A stretch of DNA of 64,000 nt from Membranipora membranacea (GCA_914767715.1 OU612070.1:13161501-13225500); one strand, 5' to 3'; shown: positions 11,347 to 24,750, counted from the first letter of the stretch. The notes: generated by a model from the sequence alone, not told the origin. Made by a program: numbers and translations.

Positions 11347-12687
11347 ATGCTTTTTTTTCGGCCAGATCAAAAAATAGATTTGCTTCTAACTAACCTCATA
11401 AGGAGGAGCAACTCCTGCTCATCCCGAATCTGCAGACCGTTTGGTTCTGCGGCTTTTCGTTCTCCGTCAGCGTCCGTTTTAATTAGGGCCACTTTTGCTA
11501 TAAAAAAACACGCCAAACGGCAGCATCGAAAAATTAAATCTCTGTTGGATTCTTATCAAACTCCGACCAGTTCAAGCTCTTATTGCCCTCATTCAACACG
11601 CCGAATATTGGAATCCTCGGATTAACAGGGGGGTCACAACGCTGACTTGAAAATCCAAAAATTATACCAAGGGAGGGTATCATGCTTTTTTTTCGGCCAG
11701 ATCAAAAAATAGATTTGCTTCTAACTAACCTCATAAGGAGGAGCAACTCCTGCTCATCCCGAATCTGCAGACCGTTTGGCTCTGCGGCTTTTCGTTCTCC
11801 GTCAGCGTCCGTTTTAATTAGGGCCACTTTTGCTTTAAAAAAACATGCCAAACGGCAGCATCGAAAAATTAAATCTCTGTTGGATTCTTATCAAACTCCG
11901 ACCAGTTCAAGCTCTTATTGCCCTCATTCAACACGCCGAATATTGGAATCCTCGGATTAACAGGGGGGTCACAACGATGACTTGAAAATCCAAAAATTAT
12001 ACCAAGGGAGGGTATCATGCTTTTTTTTCGGCCAGATCAAAAAATAGATTTGCTTCTAACTAACCTCATAAGGAGGAGCAACTCCTGCTCATCCCGAATC
12101 TGCAGACCGTTTGGCTCTGCGGCTTTTTCGTTCTCCGTCAGCGTCCGTTTTAACTAGGGCCACTTTTGCTATAAAAAAACATGCCAAACGGCAGCATCGA
12201 AAAATTAAATCTCTGTTGGATTCTTATCAAACTCCGACCAGTTCAAGCTCTTATTGCCCTCATTCAACACGCCGAATATTGGAATCCTCGGATTAACAGG
12301 GGGGTCACAACGCTGACTTGAAAATCCAAAAATTATACCAAGGGAGGGTATCATGCTTTTTTTTCGGCCAGATCAAAAAATAGATTTGCTTCTAACTAAC
12401 CTCATAAGGAGGAGCAACTCCTGCTCATCCCGAATCTGCAGACCGTTTGGCTCTGCGGCTTTTCGTTCTCCGTCAGCGTCCGTTTTAATTAGGGCCACTT
12501 TTGCTTTAAAAAAACATGCCAAACGGCAGCATCGAAAAAATAAATCTCTGTTGGATTCTTATCAAACTCCGACCAGTTCAAGCTCTTATTGCCCTCATTC
12601 AACACGCCGAATATTGGAATCCTCGGATTAACAGGGGGGTCACAACGCTGACTTGAAAATCCAAAAATTATACCAAGGGAGGGTATC
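11347..12687. repeat. Tetramer higher-order repeat, tandem copy 2 (1,341 bp)
   Basis: Units start at 11347, 11682, 12017 (336 bp, same extra T and TTTTAACTAGG) and 12353. It follows directly on copy 1, so the pair forms a true higher-order repeat. The private change is an A replacing T in CGAAAAAATAAAT near 12540. Confidence 0.85.
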
Positions 12688-14027
12688 ATGCTTTTTTTTC
12701 GGCCAGATCAAAAAATAGATTTGCTTCTAACTAACCTCATAAGGAGGAGCAACTCCTGCTCATCCCGAATCTGCAGACCGTTTGGCTCTGCGGCTTTTCG
12801 TTCTCCGTCAGCAACCGTTTTAATTAGGGCCACTTTTGCTTTAAAAAAACACGCCAAACGGCAGCATCGAAAAACTAAATCTCTGTTGGATTCTTATCAA
12901 ACTCCGACCAGTTCAAGCTCTTATTGCCCTCATTCAACACGCCGAATATTGGAAACCTCGGATTAACAGGGGGGTCACAACGCTGACTTGAAAATCCAAA
13001 AATTATACCAAGGGAGGGTATCATGCTTTTTTTTCGGCCAGATCAAAAAATAGATTTGCTTCTAACAAACCTCATAAGGAGGAGCAACTCCTGCTCATCT
13101 CGAATCTGCAGACCGTTTGGCTCTGCGGCTTTTCGTTCTCCGTCAGCGTCCGTTTTAATTAGGGCCACTTTTGCTATAAAAAAACATGCCAAACGGCAGC
13201 ATCGAAAAATTAAATCTCTGTTGGATTCTTATCAAACTCCGACCAGTTCAAGCTCTTATTGCCCTCATTCAACATGCCGAATATTGGAATCCTCGGATTA
13301 ACAGGGGGGTCACAACGCTGACTTGAAAATCCAAAAATTATACCAAGGGAGGGTATCATGCTTTTTTTTCGGCCAGATCAAAAAATAGATTTGCTTCTAA
13401 CTAACCTCATAAGGAGGAGCAACTCCTGCTCATCCCGAATCTGCAGACCGTTTGGCTCTGCGGCTTTTCGTTCTCCGTCAGCGTCCGTTTTAATTAGGGC
13501 CACTTTTGCTATAAAAAAACATGCCAAACGGCAGCATCGAAAAATTAAATCTCTGTTGGATTCTTATCGAACTCCGACCAGTTCAAGCTCTTATTGCCCT
13601 CATTCAACACGCCGAATATTGGAATCCTCGGATTAACAGGGGGGTCACAACGCTGACTTGAAAATCCAAAAATTATACCAAGGGAGGGTATCATGCTTTT
13701 TTTTCGGCCAGATCAAAAAATAGATTTGCTTCTAACTAACCTCATAAGGAGGAGCAACTCCTGCTCATCCCGAATCTGCAGACCGTTTGGCTCTGCGGCT
13801 TTTCGTTCTCCGTCGGCGTCCGTTTTAATTAGGGCCAGTTTTGCTTTAAAAAAACATGCCAAACGGCAGCATCGAAAAATTAAATCTCAGTTGGATTCCT
13901 ATCAATCTCCGACCAGTTCAAGCTCTTATTGCCCTCATTCAACACGCCGAATATTGGAATCCTCGGATTAACAGGGGGGTCACAACGCTGACTTGAAAAT
14001 CCAAAAATTATACCAAGGGAGGGTATC
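12688..14027. repeat. Six-monomer block, copy 2 (first four members)
   Basis: Units at 12688 (CAGCAACCG, AACACGCC), 13023 (CATCTCG, AACATGCCG), 13358 (TTATCGAAC) and 13693 (CAGTTTT, CTCAGTTGG) match the order of the block at 1-1962 and 22071-24080. The expected fifth and sixth members are missing: the next unit (14028) is a different type with GGAGTCCTATC, so this copy is truncated. Confidence 0.75.
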
Positions 14028-15034
14028 ATGCTTTTTTTTCGGCCAGATCAAAAAATAGATTTGCTTCTAACTAACCTCATAAGGAGGAGCAACTCCTGCT
14101 CATCCCGAATCTGCAGACCGTTTGGCTCTGCGGCTTTTCGTTCTCCGTCAGCGTCCGTTTTAATTAGGGCCACTTTTGCTATAAAAAAACATGCCAAACG
14201 GCAGCATCGAAAAATTAAATCTCTGTTGGAGTCCTATCAAACTCCGACCAGTTCAAGCTCTTATTGCCCTCATTCAACACGCCGAATATTGGAATCCTCG
14301 GATTAACAGGGGGGTCACAACGCTGACTTGAAAATCCAAAAATTATACCAAGGGAGGGTATCATGCTTTTTTTTTTCGGCCAGATCAAAAAATAGATTTG
14401 CTTCTAACTAACCTCATAAGGAGGAGCAACTCCTGCTCATCCCGAATCTGCAGACCGTTTGGCTCTGCGGCTTTTCGTTCTCCGTCAGCGTCCGTTTTAA
14501 TTAGGGCCACTTTTGCTATAAAAAAACATGCCAAACGGCAGCATCGAAAAATTAAATCTCTGTTGGATTCTAATCAAACTCCGACCAGTTCAAGCTCTTA
14601 TTGCCCTCATTCAACACGCCGAATATTGGAATCCTCGGATTAACAGGGGGGTCACAACGCTGACTTGAAAATCCAAAAATTATACCAAGGGAGGGTATCA
14701 TGCTTTTTTTTCGGCCAGATCAAAAAATAGATTTGCTTCTAACTAACCTCATAAGGAGGAGCAACTCCTGCTCATCCCGAATCTGCAGACCGTTTGGCTC
14801 TGCGGCTTTTCGTTCTCCGTCAGCCTCCGTTTTAATTAGGGCCACTTTTGCTATAAAAAAACATGCCAAACGGCAGCATCGAAAAATTAAATCTCTGTTG
14901 GATTCTAATCAAACTCCGACCAGTTCAAGCTCTTATTGCCCTCATTCAACACGCCGAATATTGGAATCCTCGGATTAACAGGGGGGTCACAACGCTGACT
15001 TGAAAATCCAAAAATTATACCAAGGGAGGGTATC

Positions 15035-15368
15035 ATGCTTTTTTTTCGGCCAGATCAAAAAATAGATTTGCTTCTAACTAACCTCATAAGGAGGAGCAAC
15101 TCCTGCTCATCTCGAATCTGCAGACCGTTTGGCTCTGCGGCTTTTCGTTCTCCGTTAGCGTCCGTTTTAATTAGGGCCACTTTTGCTATAAAAAAACATG
15201 CCAAACGGCAGCATCGAAAAATTACATCTCTGTTGGATTCCTATCAATCTCCGACCAGTTCAAGCTCTTATTGCCCTCATTCAACACGCCGAAAATTGGA
15301 ATCCTCCGATTAAAAGGGGGTCACAACGCTGACTTGAAAATCCAAAAATTATACCAAGGGAGGGTATC
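15035..15368. repeat. Outlier monomer with several private changes (334 bp)
   Basis: Private or rare changes cluster here: CCGTTAGCG, AAATTACATC, CGCCGAAAATTGG, CCTCCGATT, TTAAAAGGGGG (C to A and one G lost). No other unit in the window shares most of them, so this copy has not been homogenised or re-duplicated recently. Confidence 0.8.
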
Positions 15369-16708
15369 ATGCTTTTTTTTCGGCCAGATCAAAAAATAGA
15401 TTTGCTTCTAACTAACCTCATAAGGAGGAGCAACTCCTGCTCATCTCGAATCTGCAGACCGTTTGGCTCTGCGGCTTTTCGTTCTCCGTCAGCGTCCGTT
15501 TTAATTAGGGCCACTTTTGCTATACAAAAACATGTCAAACGGCAGCATCGAAAAATTAAATCTCTGTTGGATTCTTATCAAACTCCGACCAGTTCAAGCT
15601 CTTATTGCCCTCATTCAACACGCCGAATATTGGAATCCTCAGATTAACAGGGGGGTCACAACGCTGACTTGAAAATCCAAAAATTATACCAAGGGAGGGT
15701 ATCATGCTCTTTTTTCGGCCAGATCAAAAAATAGATTTGCTTCTAACTAACCTCACAAGGAGGAGCAACTCCTGCTCATCCCGAATCTGCAGACCGTTTG
15801 GCTCTGCGGCTTTTCGTTCTCCGTCAGCGTCCGTTTTAATTAGGGCCACTTTTGCTATAAAAAAACATGCCAAACGGCAGCATCGAAAAATTAAATCTCT
15901 GTTGGATTCTAATCAAACTCCGACCAGTTCAAGCTCTTATTGCCCTCATTCAACACGCCGAATATTGGAATCCTCGGATTAACAGGGGGGTCACAACGCT
16001 GACTTGAAAATCCAAAAATTATACCAAGGGAGGGTATCATGCTTTTTTTTCGGCCAGATCAAAAAATAGATTTGCTTCTAACTAACCTCATAAGGAGGAG
16101 CAACTCCTGCTCATCTCGAATCTGCAGACCGTTTGGCTCTGCGGCTTTTCGTTCTCCGTCAGCGTCCGTTTTAATTAGGGCCACTTTTGCTATACAAATA
16201 CATGTCAAACGGCAGCATCGAAAAATTAAATCTCTGTTGGATTCTTATCAAACTCCGACCAGTTCAAGCTCTTATTGCCCTCATTCAACACGCCGAATAT
16301 TGGAATCCTCAGATTAACAGGGGGGTCACAACGCTGACTTGAAAATCCAAAAATTATACCAAGGGAGGGTATCATGCTCTTTTTTCGGCCAGATCAAAAA
16401 ATAGATTTGCTTCTAACTAACCTCACAAGGAGGAGCAACTCCTGCTCATCCCGAATCTGCAGACCGTTTGGCTCTGCGGCTTTTCGTTCTCCGTCAGCGT
16501 CCGTTTTAATTAGGGCCACTTTTGCTATAAAAAAACATGCCAAACGGCAGCATCGAAAAATTAAATCTCTGTTGGATTCTAATCAAACTCCGACCAGTTC
16601 AAGCTCTTATTGCCCTCATTCAACACGCCGAATATTGGAATCCTCGGATTAACAGGGGGGTCACAACGCTGACTTGAAAATCCAAAAATTATACCAAGGG
16701 AGGGTATC
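15369..16708. repeat. Tandem dimer higher-order repeat, two copies of 670 bp
   Basis: The units at 15369 and 16039 share CATCTCG, CTATACAAA, CATGTC and CTCAGATT. Those at 15704 and 16374 share ATGCTCTTTTTTCGG, CCTCACAAGG and TCTAATCAA. The two 670-bp copies (15369-16038 and 16039-16708) appear to differ at a single base (ACAAAAACA versus ACAAATACA). This is one of the most similar adjacent pairs in the window and so probably one of the newest duplications. Confidence 0.88.
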
Positions 16709-17043
16709 ATGCTTTTTTTTTGGCCAGATCAAAAAATAGATTTGCTTCTAACTAACCTCATAAGGAGGAGCAACTCCTGCTCATCCCGAATCTGCAGACC
16801 GTTTGGCTCTGCGGCTTTTCGTTCTCCGTCAGCGTCCGTTTTAATTAGGGCCACTTTTGCTATAAAAAAACATGCCAAACGGCAGCATCGAAAAATTAAA
16901 TCTCTGTTGGATTCTAATCAAACTCCGACCAGTTCAAGCTCTTATTGCCCTCATTCAACACGCCGAATATTGGAATCCTCGGATTAACAGGGGGGTCACA
17001 ACGCTGACTTGAAAATCCAAAAATTATACCAAGGGAGGGTATC

Positions 17044-20000
17044 ATGCTTTTTTTTCGGCCAGATCAAAAAATAGATTTGCTTCTAACTAACCTCATAAGG
17101 AGGAGCAACTCCTGCTCATCCCGAATCTGCAGACCGTTTGGCTCTGCGGCTTTTCGTTCTCCGTCAGCGTCCGTTTTAATTAGGGCCACTTTTGCTATAA
17201 AAAAACATGCCAAACGGCAGCATCGAAAAATTAAATCTCTGTTGGATTCTAATCAAACTCCGACCAGTTCAAGCTCTTATTGCCCTCATTCAACACGCCG
17301 AATATTGGAATCCTCGGATTAACAGGGGGGTCACAACGCTGACTTGAAAATCCAAAAATTATACCAAGGGAGGGTATCATGCTTTTTTTTTGGCCAGATC
17401 AAAAAATAGATTTGCTTCTAACTAACCTCATAAGGAGGAGCAACTCCTGCTCATCCCGAATCTGCAGACCGTTTGGCTCTGCAGCTTTTCGTTCTCCGTC
17501 AGCGTCCGTTTTAATTAGGGCCACTTTTGCTTTAAAAAAACATGCCAAACGGCAGCATCGAAAAATTAAATCTCTGTTGGATTCTTATCAAACTCCGACC
17601 AGTTCAAGCTCTTATTGCCCTCATTCAACATGCCGAATATTGGAATCCTCGGATTAACAGGGGGGTCACAACGCTGACTTGAAAATCCAAAAATTATACC
17701 AAGGGAGGGTATCATGCTTTTTTTTCGGCCAGATCAAAAAATAGATTTGCTTCTAACCAACCTCATAAGGAGGAGCAACTCCTGCTCATCCCGAATCTGC
17801 AGACCGTTTGGCTCTGCGGCTTTTCGTTCTCCGTCAGCGTCCGTTTTAATTAGGGCCACTTTTGCTATAAAAAAACACGCCAAACGGCAGCATCGAAAAA
17901 TTAAATCTCTGTTGGATTCTTATCGAACTCCGACCAGTTCAAGCTCTTATTGCCCTCATTCAACACGCCGAATATTGGAATCCTCGGATTAACAGGGGGG
18001 TCACAACGCTGACTTGAAAATCCAAAAATTATACCAAGGGAGGGTATCATGCTTTTTTTTCGGCCAGATCAAAAAATAGATTTGCTTCTAACTAACCTCA
18101 TAAGGAGGAGCAACTCCTGCTCATCCCGAATCTGCAGACCGTTTGGCTCTGCGGCTTTTCGTTCTCCGTCAGCGTCCGTTTTAATTAGGGCCACTTTTGC
18201 TTTAAAAAAACATGCCAAACGGCAGCATCGAAAAATTAAATCTCTGTTGGATTCTTATCAAACTCCGACCAGTTCAAGCTCTTATTGCCCTCATTCAACA
18301 CGCCGAATATTGGAATCCTCGGATTAACAGGGGGGTCACAACGATGACTTGAAAATCCAAAAATTATACCAAGGGAGGGTATCATGCTTTTTTTTCGGCC
18401 AGATCAAAAAATAGATTTGCTTCTAACTAACCTCATAAGGAGGAGCAACTCCTGCTCATCCCGAATCTGCAGACCGTTTGGCTCTGCGGCTTTTTCGTTC
18501 TCCGTCAGCGTCCGTTTTAATTAGGGCCACTTTTGCTATAAAAAAACATGCCAAACGGCAGCATCGAAAAATTAAATCTCTGTTGGATTCTTATCAAACT
18601 CCGACCAGTTCAAGCTCTTATTGCCCTCATTCAACACGCCGAATATTGGAATCCTCGGATTAACAGGGGGGTCACAACGCTGACTTGAAAATCCAAAAAT
18701 TATACCAAGGGAGGGTATCATGCTTTTTTTTCGGCCAGATCAAAAAATAGATTTGCTTCTAACTAACCTCATAAGGAGGAGCAACTCCTGCTCATCCCGA
18801 ATCTGCAGACCGTTTGGCTCTGCGGCTTTTCGTTCTCCGTCAGCGTCCGTTTTAATTAGGGCCACTTTTGCTATAAAAAAACATGCCAAACGGCAGCATC
18901 GAAAAATTAAATCTCTGTTGGATTCTAATCAAACTCCGACCAGTTCAAGCTCTTATTGCCCTCATTCAACACGCCGAATATTGGAATCCTCGGATTAACA
19001 GGGGGGTCACAACGCTGACTTGAAAATCCAAAAATTATACCAAGGGAGGGTATCATGCTTTTTTTTTGGCCAGATCAAAAAATAGATTTGCTTCTAACTA
19101 ACCTCATAAGGAGGAGCAACTCCTGCTCATCCCGAATCTGCAGACCGTTTGGCTCTGCGGCTTTTCGTTCTCCGTCAGCGTCCGTTTTAATTAGGGCCAC
19201 TTTTGCTTTAAAAAAACATGCCAAACGGCAGCATCGAAAAATTAAATCTCTGTTGGATTCTTATCAAACTCCGACCAGTTCAAGCTCTTATTGCCCTCAT
19301 TCAACATGCCGAATATTGGAATCCTCGGATTAACAGGGGGGTCACAACGCTGACTTGAAAATCCAAAAATTATACCAAGGGAGGGTATCATGCTATTTTT
19401 TCGGCCAGATCAAAAAATAGATTTGCTTCTAACTAACCTCATAAGGAGGAGCAACTCCTGCTCATCCCGAATCTGCAGACCGTTTGGCTCTGCGGCTTTT
19501 CGTTCTCCGTCAGCGTCCGTTTTAATTAGGGCCACTTTTGCTATAAAAAAACACGCCAATCGGCAGCATCGAAAAATTAAATCTCTGTTGGATTCTTATC
19601 AAACTCCGACCAGTTCAAGCTCTTATTGCCCTCATTCAACACGCCGAATATTGGAATCCTCGGATTAACAGGGGGGTCACAACGCTGACTTGAAAATCCA
19701 AAAATTATACCAAGGGAGGGTATCATGCTTTTTTTTCGGCCAGATCAAAAAATAGATTTGCTTCTAACTAACCTCATAAGGAGGAGCAACTCCTGCTCAT
19801 CCCGAATCTGCAGACCGTTTGGCTCTGCGGCTTTTCGTTCTCCGTCAGCGTCCGTTTTAATTAGGGCCACTTTTGCTTTAAAAAAACATGCCAAACGGCA
19901 GCATCGAAAAATTAAATCTCTGTTGGATTCTTATCAAACTCCGACCAGTTCAAGCTCTTATTGCCCTCATTCAACACGCCGAATATTGGAATCCTCGGAT

Positions 20001-21735
20001 TAACAGGGGGGTCACAACGCTGACTTGAAAATCCAAAAATTATACCAAGGGAGGGTATCATGCTTTTTTTTCGGCCAGATCAAAAAATAGATTTGCTTCT
20101 AACTAACCTCATAAGGAGGAGCAACTCCTGCTCATCCCGAATCTGCAGACCGTTTGGCTCTGCGGCTTTTCGTTCTCCGTCAGCGTCCGTTTTAATTAGG
20201 GCCACTTTTGCTATAAAAAAACATGCCAAACGGCAGCAGCGAAAAATTAAATCTCTGTTGGATTCTAATCAAACTCCGACCAGTTCAAGCTCTTATTGCC
20301 CTCATTCAACACGCCGAATATTGGAATCCTCGGATTAACAGGGGGGTCACAACGCTGACTTGAAAATCCAAAAATTATACCAAGGGAGGGTATCATGCTT
20401 TTTTTTTGGCCAGATCAAAAAATAGATTTGCTTCTAACTAACCTCATAAGGAGGAGCAACTCCTGCTCATCCCGAATCTGCAGACCGTTTGGCTCTGCGG
20501 CTTTTCGTTCTCCGTCAGCGTCCGTTTTAATTAGGGCCACTTTTGCTTTAAAAAAACATGCCAAACGGCAGCATCGAAAAATTAAATCTCTGTTGGATTC
20601 TTATCAAACTCCGACCAGTTCAAGCTCTTATTGCCCTCATTCAACATGCCGAATATTGGAATCCTCGGATTAACAGGGGGGTCACAACGCTGACTTGAAA
20701 ATCCAAAAATTATACCAAGGGAGGGTATCATGCTTTTTTTTCGGCCAGATCAAAAAATAGATTTGCTTCTAACTAACCTCATAAGGAGGAGCAACTCCTG
20801 CTCATCCCGAATCTGCAGACCGTTTGGCTCTGCGGCTTTTCGTTCTCCGTCAGCGTCCGTTTTAATTAGGGCCACTTTTGCTATAAAAAAACACGCCAAA
20901 CGGCAGCATCGAAAAATTAAATCTCTGTTGGATTCTTATCAAACTCCGACCAGTTCAAGCTCTTATTGCCCTCATTCAACACGCCGAATATTGGAATCCT
21001 CGGATTAACAGGGGGGTCACAACGCTGACTTGAAAATCCAAAAATTATACCAAGGGAGGGTATCATGCTTTTTTTTCGGCCAGATCAAAAAATAGATTTG
21101 CTTCTAACTAACCTCATAAGGAGGAGCAACTCCTGCTCATCCCGAATCTGCAGACCGTTTGGCTCTGCGGCTTTTCGTTCTCCGTCAGCGTCCGTTTTAA
21201 TTAGGGCCACTTTTGCTTTAAAAAAACATGCCAAACGGCAGCATCGAAAAATTAAATCTCTGTTGGATTCTTATCAAACTCCGACCAGTTCAAGCTCTTA
21301 TTGCCCTCATTCAACACGCCGAATATTGGAATCCTCGGATTAACAGGGGGGTTACAACGATGACTTGAAAATCCAAAAATTATACCAAGGGAGGGTATCA
21401 TGCTTTTTTTTCGGCCAGATCAAAAAATAGATTTGCTTCTAACTAACCTCATAAGGAGGAGCAACTCCTGCTCATCCCGAATCTGCAGACCGTTTGGCTC
21501 TGCGGCTTTTTCGTTCTCCGTCAGCGTCCGTTTTAATTAGGGCCACTTTTGCTATAAAAAAACATGCCAAACGGCAGCATCGAAAAATTAAATCTCTGTT
21601 GGATTCTTATCAAACTCCGACCAGTTCAAGCTCTTATTGCCCTCATTCAACACGCCGAATATTGGAATCCTCGGATTAACAGGGGGGTCACAACGCTGAC
21701 TTGAAAATCCAAAAATTATACCAAGGGAGGGTATC
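17044..21735. repeat. Three tandem 4- or 5-monomer higher-order units
   Basis: Units repeat in the order TCTAATCAA type, T9-GG type with CAACATGCCG, AACACGCC type, TTTAAA type, with an optional fifth extra-T unit. The copies are 17044-18719 (five units, extra-T at 18384), 18720-20059 (four units, extra-T absent) and 20060-21735 (five units, extra-T at 21400). The TTTAAA unit ends CAACGATGAC only where the extra-T unit follows (18049 and 21065). Private changes include GCAGCGAAA at about 20240 and ATGCTATTTTTTCGG at 19390. Confidence 0.82.
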
Positions 21736-22070
21736 ATGCTTTTTTTTCGGCCAGATCAAAAAATAGATTTGCTTCTAACTAACCTCATAAGGAGGAGCAA
21801 CTCCTGCTCATCCCGAATCTGCAGACCGTTTGGCTCTGCGGCTTTTCGTTCTCCGTCAGCGTCCGTTTTAATTAGGGCCACTTTTGCTTTAAAAAAACAT
21901 GCCAAACGGCAGCATCGAAAAATTAAATCTCTGTTGGATTCTTATCAAACTCCGACCAGTTCAAGCTCTTATTGCCCTCATTCAACACGCCGAATATTGG
22001 AATCCTCGGATTAACAGGGGGGTTACAACGCTGACTTGAAAATCCAAAAATTATACCAAGGGAGGGTATC

Positions 22071-24080
22071 ATGCTTTTTTTTCGGCCAGATCAAAAAATA
22101 GATTTGCTTCTAACTAACCTCATAAGGAGGAGCAACTCCTGCTCATCCCGAATCTGCAGACCGTTTGGCTCTGCGGCTTTTCGTTCTCCGTCAGCAACCG
22201 TTTTAATTAGGGCCACTTTTGCTTTAAAAAAACACGCCAAACGGCAGCATCAAAAAACTAAATCTCTGTTGGATTCTTATCAAACTCCGACCAGTTCAAG
22301 CTCTTATTGCCCTCATTCAACACGCCGAATATTGGAATCCTCGGATTAACAGGGGGGTCACAACGCTGACTTGAAAATCCAAAAATTATACCAAGGGAGG
22401 GTATCATGCTTTTTTTTCGGCCAGATCAAAAAATAGATTTGCTTCTAACTAACCTCATAAGGAGGAGCAACTCCTGCTCATCTCGAATCTGCAGACCGTT
22501 TGGCTCTGCGGCTTTTCGTTCTCCGTCAGCGTCCGTTTTAATTAGGGCCACTTTTGCTATAAAAAAACATGCCAAACGGCAGCATCGAAAAATTAAATCT
22601 CTGTTGGATTCTTATCAACCTCCGACCAGTTCAAGCTCTTATTGCCCTCATTCAACACGCCGAATATTGGAATCCTCGGATTAACAGGGGGGTCACAACG
22701 CTGACTTGAAAATCCAAAAATTATACCAAGGGAGGGTATCATGCTTTTTTTTCGGCCAGATCAAAAAATAGATTTGCTTCTAACTAACCTCATAAGGAGG
22801 AGCAACTCCTGCTCATCCCGAATCTGCAGACCGTTTGGCTCTGCGGCTTTTCGTTCTCCGTCAGCGTCCGTTTTAATTAGGGCCACTTTTGCTATAAAAA
22901 AACATGCCAAACGGCAGCATCGAAAAATTAAATCTCTGTTGGATTCTTATCGAACTCCGACCAGTTCAAGCTCTTATTGCCCTCATTCAACACGCCGAAT
23001 ATTGGAATCCTCGGATTAACAGGGGGGTCACAACGCTGACTTGAAAATCCAAAAATTATACCAAGGGAGGGTATCATGCTTTTTTTTCGGCCAGATCAAA
23101 AAATAGATTTGCTTCTAACTAACCTCATAAGGAGGAGCAACTCCTGCTCATCCCGAATCTGCAGGCCGTTTGGCTCTGCGGCTTTTCGTTCTCCGTCGGC
23201 GTCCGTTTTAATTAGGGCCAGTTTTGCTTTAAAAAAACATGCCAAACGGCAGCATCCAAAAATTAAATCTCAGTTGGATTCCTATCAATCTCCGACCAGT
23301 TCAAGCTCTTATTGCCCTCATTCAACACGCCGAATATTGGAATCCTCGGATTAACAGGGGGGTCACAACGCTGACTTGAAAATCCAAAAATTATACCAAG
23401 GGAGGGTATCATGCTTTTTTTTCGGCCAGATCAAAAAATAGATTTGCTTCTAACTAACCTCATAAGGAGGAGCAACTCCTGCTCATCTCGAATCTGCAGA
23501 CCGTTTGGCTCTGCGGCTTTTCGTTCTCCGTCAGCGTCCGTTTTAATTAGGGCCACTTTTGCTATAAAAAAACATGTCAAACGGCAGCATCGAAAAATTA
23601 AATCTCTGTTGGATTCTTATCAAACTCCGACCAGTTCAAGCTCTTATTGCCCTCATTCAACACGCCGAATATTGGAATCCTCAGATTAACAGGGGGGTCA
23701 CAACGCTGACTTGAAAATCCAAAAATTATACCAAGGGAGGGTATCATGCTTTTTTTTCGGCCAGATCATAAAATAGATTTGCTTCTAACTGACCTCATAA
23801 GGAGGAGCAACTCCTGCTCATCCCGAATCTGCAGACCGTTTGGCTCTGCGGCTTTTCGTTCTCCGTCAGCGTCCGTTTTAATTAGGTCCACTTTTGCTTT
23901 AAAAAAACATGCCAAACGGCAGCATCGAAAAATTAAATCTCTGTTAGATTCTTATCAAACTCCGACCAGTTCAAGCTCTTATTGCCCTCATTCAACACGC
24001 CGAATATTGGAATCCTCGGATTAACAGGGGGGTCACAACGCTGACTTGAAAATCCAAAAATTATACCAAGGGAGGGTATC
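22071..24080. repeat. Six-monomer block, copy 3
   Basis: Units at 22071 (CAGCAACCG), 22406 (CATCTCG), 22741 (TTATCGAAC), 23076 (CAGTTTT, CTCAGTTGG), 23411 (CATGTC, CTCAGATT) and 23746 (CATAAAATAG, CTGACC, GTTAGATTC) repeat the order of 1-1962, 66 monomers away. Even the minor GTTAGATTC change is shared with the unit at 1628. Private changes are CATCAAAAAAC in the first unit, CAACCTCCG in the second and CATCCAAAA in the fourth. Confidence 0.8.
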
Positions 24081-24750
24081 ATGCTTTTTTTTCGGCCAGA
24101 TCAAAAAATAGATTTGCTTCTAACTAACCTCTTAAGGAGGAGCAACTCCTGCTCATCCCGAATCTGCAGACCGTTTGGCTCTGCGGCTTTTCGTTCTCCG
24201 TCAGCGTCCGTTTTAATTAGGGCCACTTTTGCTTTAAAAAAACATGCCAAACGGCAGCATCGAAAAATTAAATCTCTGTTGGATTCTAATCAAACTCCGA
24301 CCAGTTCAAGCTCTTATTGCCCTCATTCAACACGCCGAATATTGGAATCTTCGGATTAACAGGGGGGTCACAACGCTGACTTGAAAATCCAAAAATTATA
24401 CCAAGGGAGGGTATCATGCTTTTTTTTTGGCCAGATCAAAAAATAGATTTGCTTCTAACTAACCTCATAAGGAGGAGCAACTCCTGCTCATCCCGAATCT
24501 GCAGACCGTTTGCCTCTGCGGCTTTTCGTTCTCCGTCAGCGTCCGTTTTAATTAGGGCCACTTTTGCTTTAAAAAAACATGCCAAACGGCAGCATCGAAA
24601 AATTAAATCTCTGTTGGATTCTTATCAAACTCCGACCAGTTCAAGCTCTTATTGCCCTCATTCAACACGCCGAATATTGGAATCCTCGGATTAACAGGGG
24701 GGTCACAACGCTGACTTGAAAATCCAAAAATTATACCAAGGGAGGGTATC

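Larger units (their letters stand above)
1..24750. repeat. Left variant domain of the satellite array
   Basis: This stretch holds the left partial unit and 73 complete units. Diagnostic variants are GCTTTAAAA in place of GCTATAAAA, TTTTTTTTTGG at the unit start (4644, 8666, 16709, 17379, 19055, 20395, 24416), TCTAATCAA, TCGGCGTCC with CAGTTTT and CTCAGTTGG (958, 3638, 6990, 7660, 13693, 23076), and CATGTCAAA with CTCAGATT (1293, 3973, 7995, 15369, 16039, 23411). Units of non-standard length start at 4308 and 8330 (336 bp, G7), 5649, 10676, 12017, 18384 and 21400 (336 bp, extra T), 14363 (337 bp, T10) and 15035 (334 bp, G5). The variants typical of the right domain are absent here. Confidence 0.85.
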
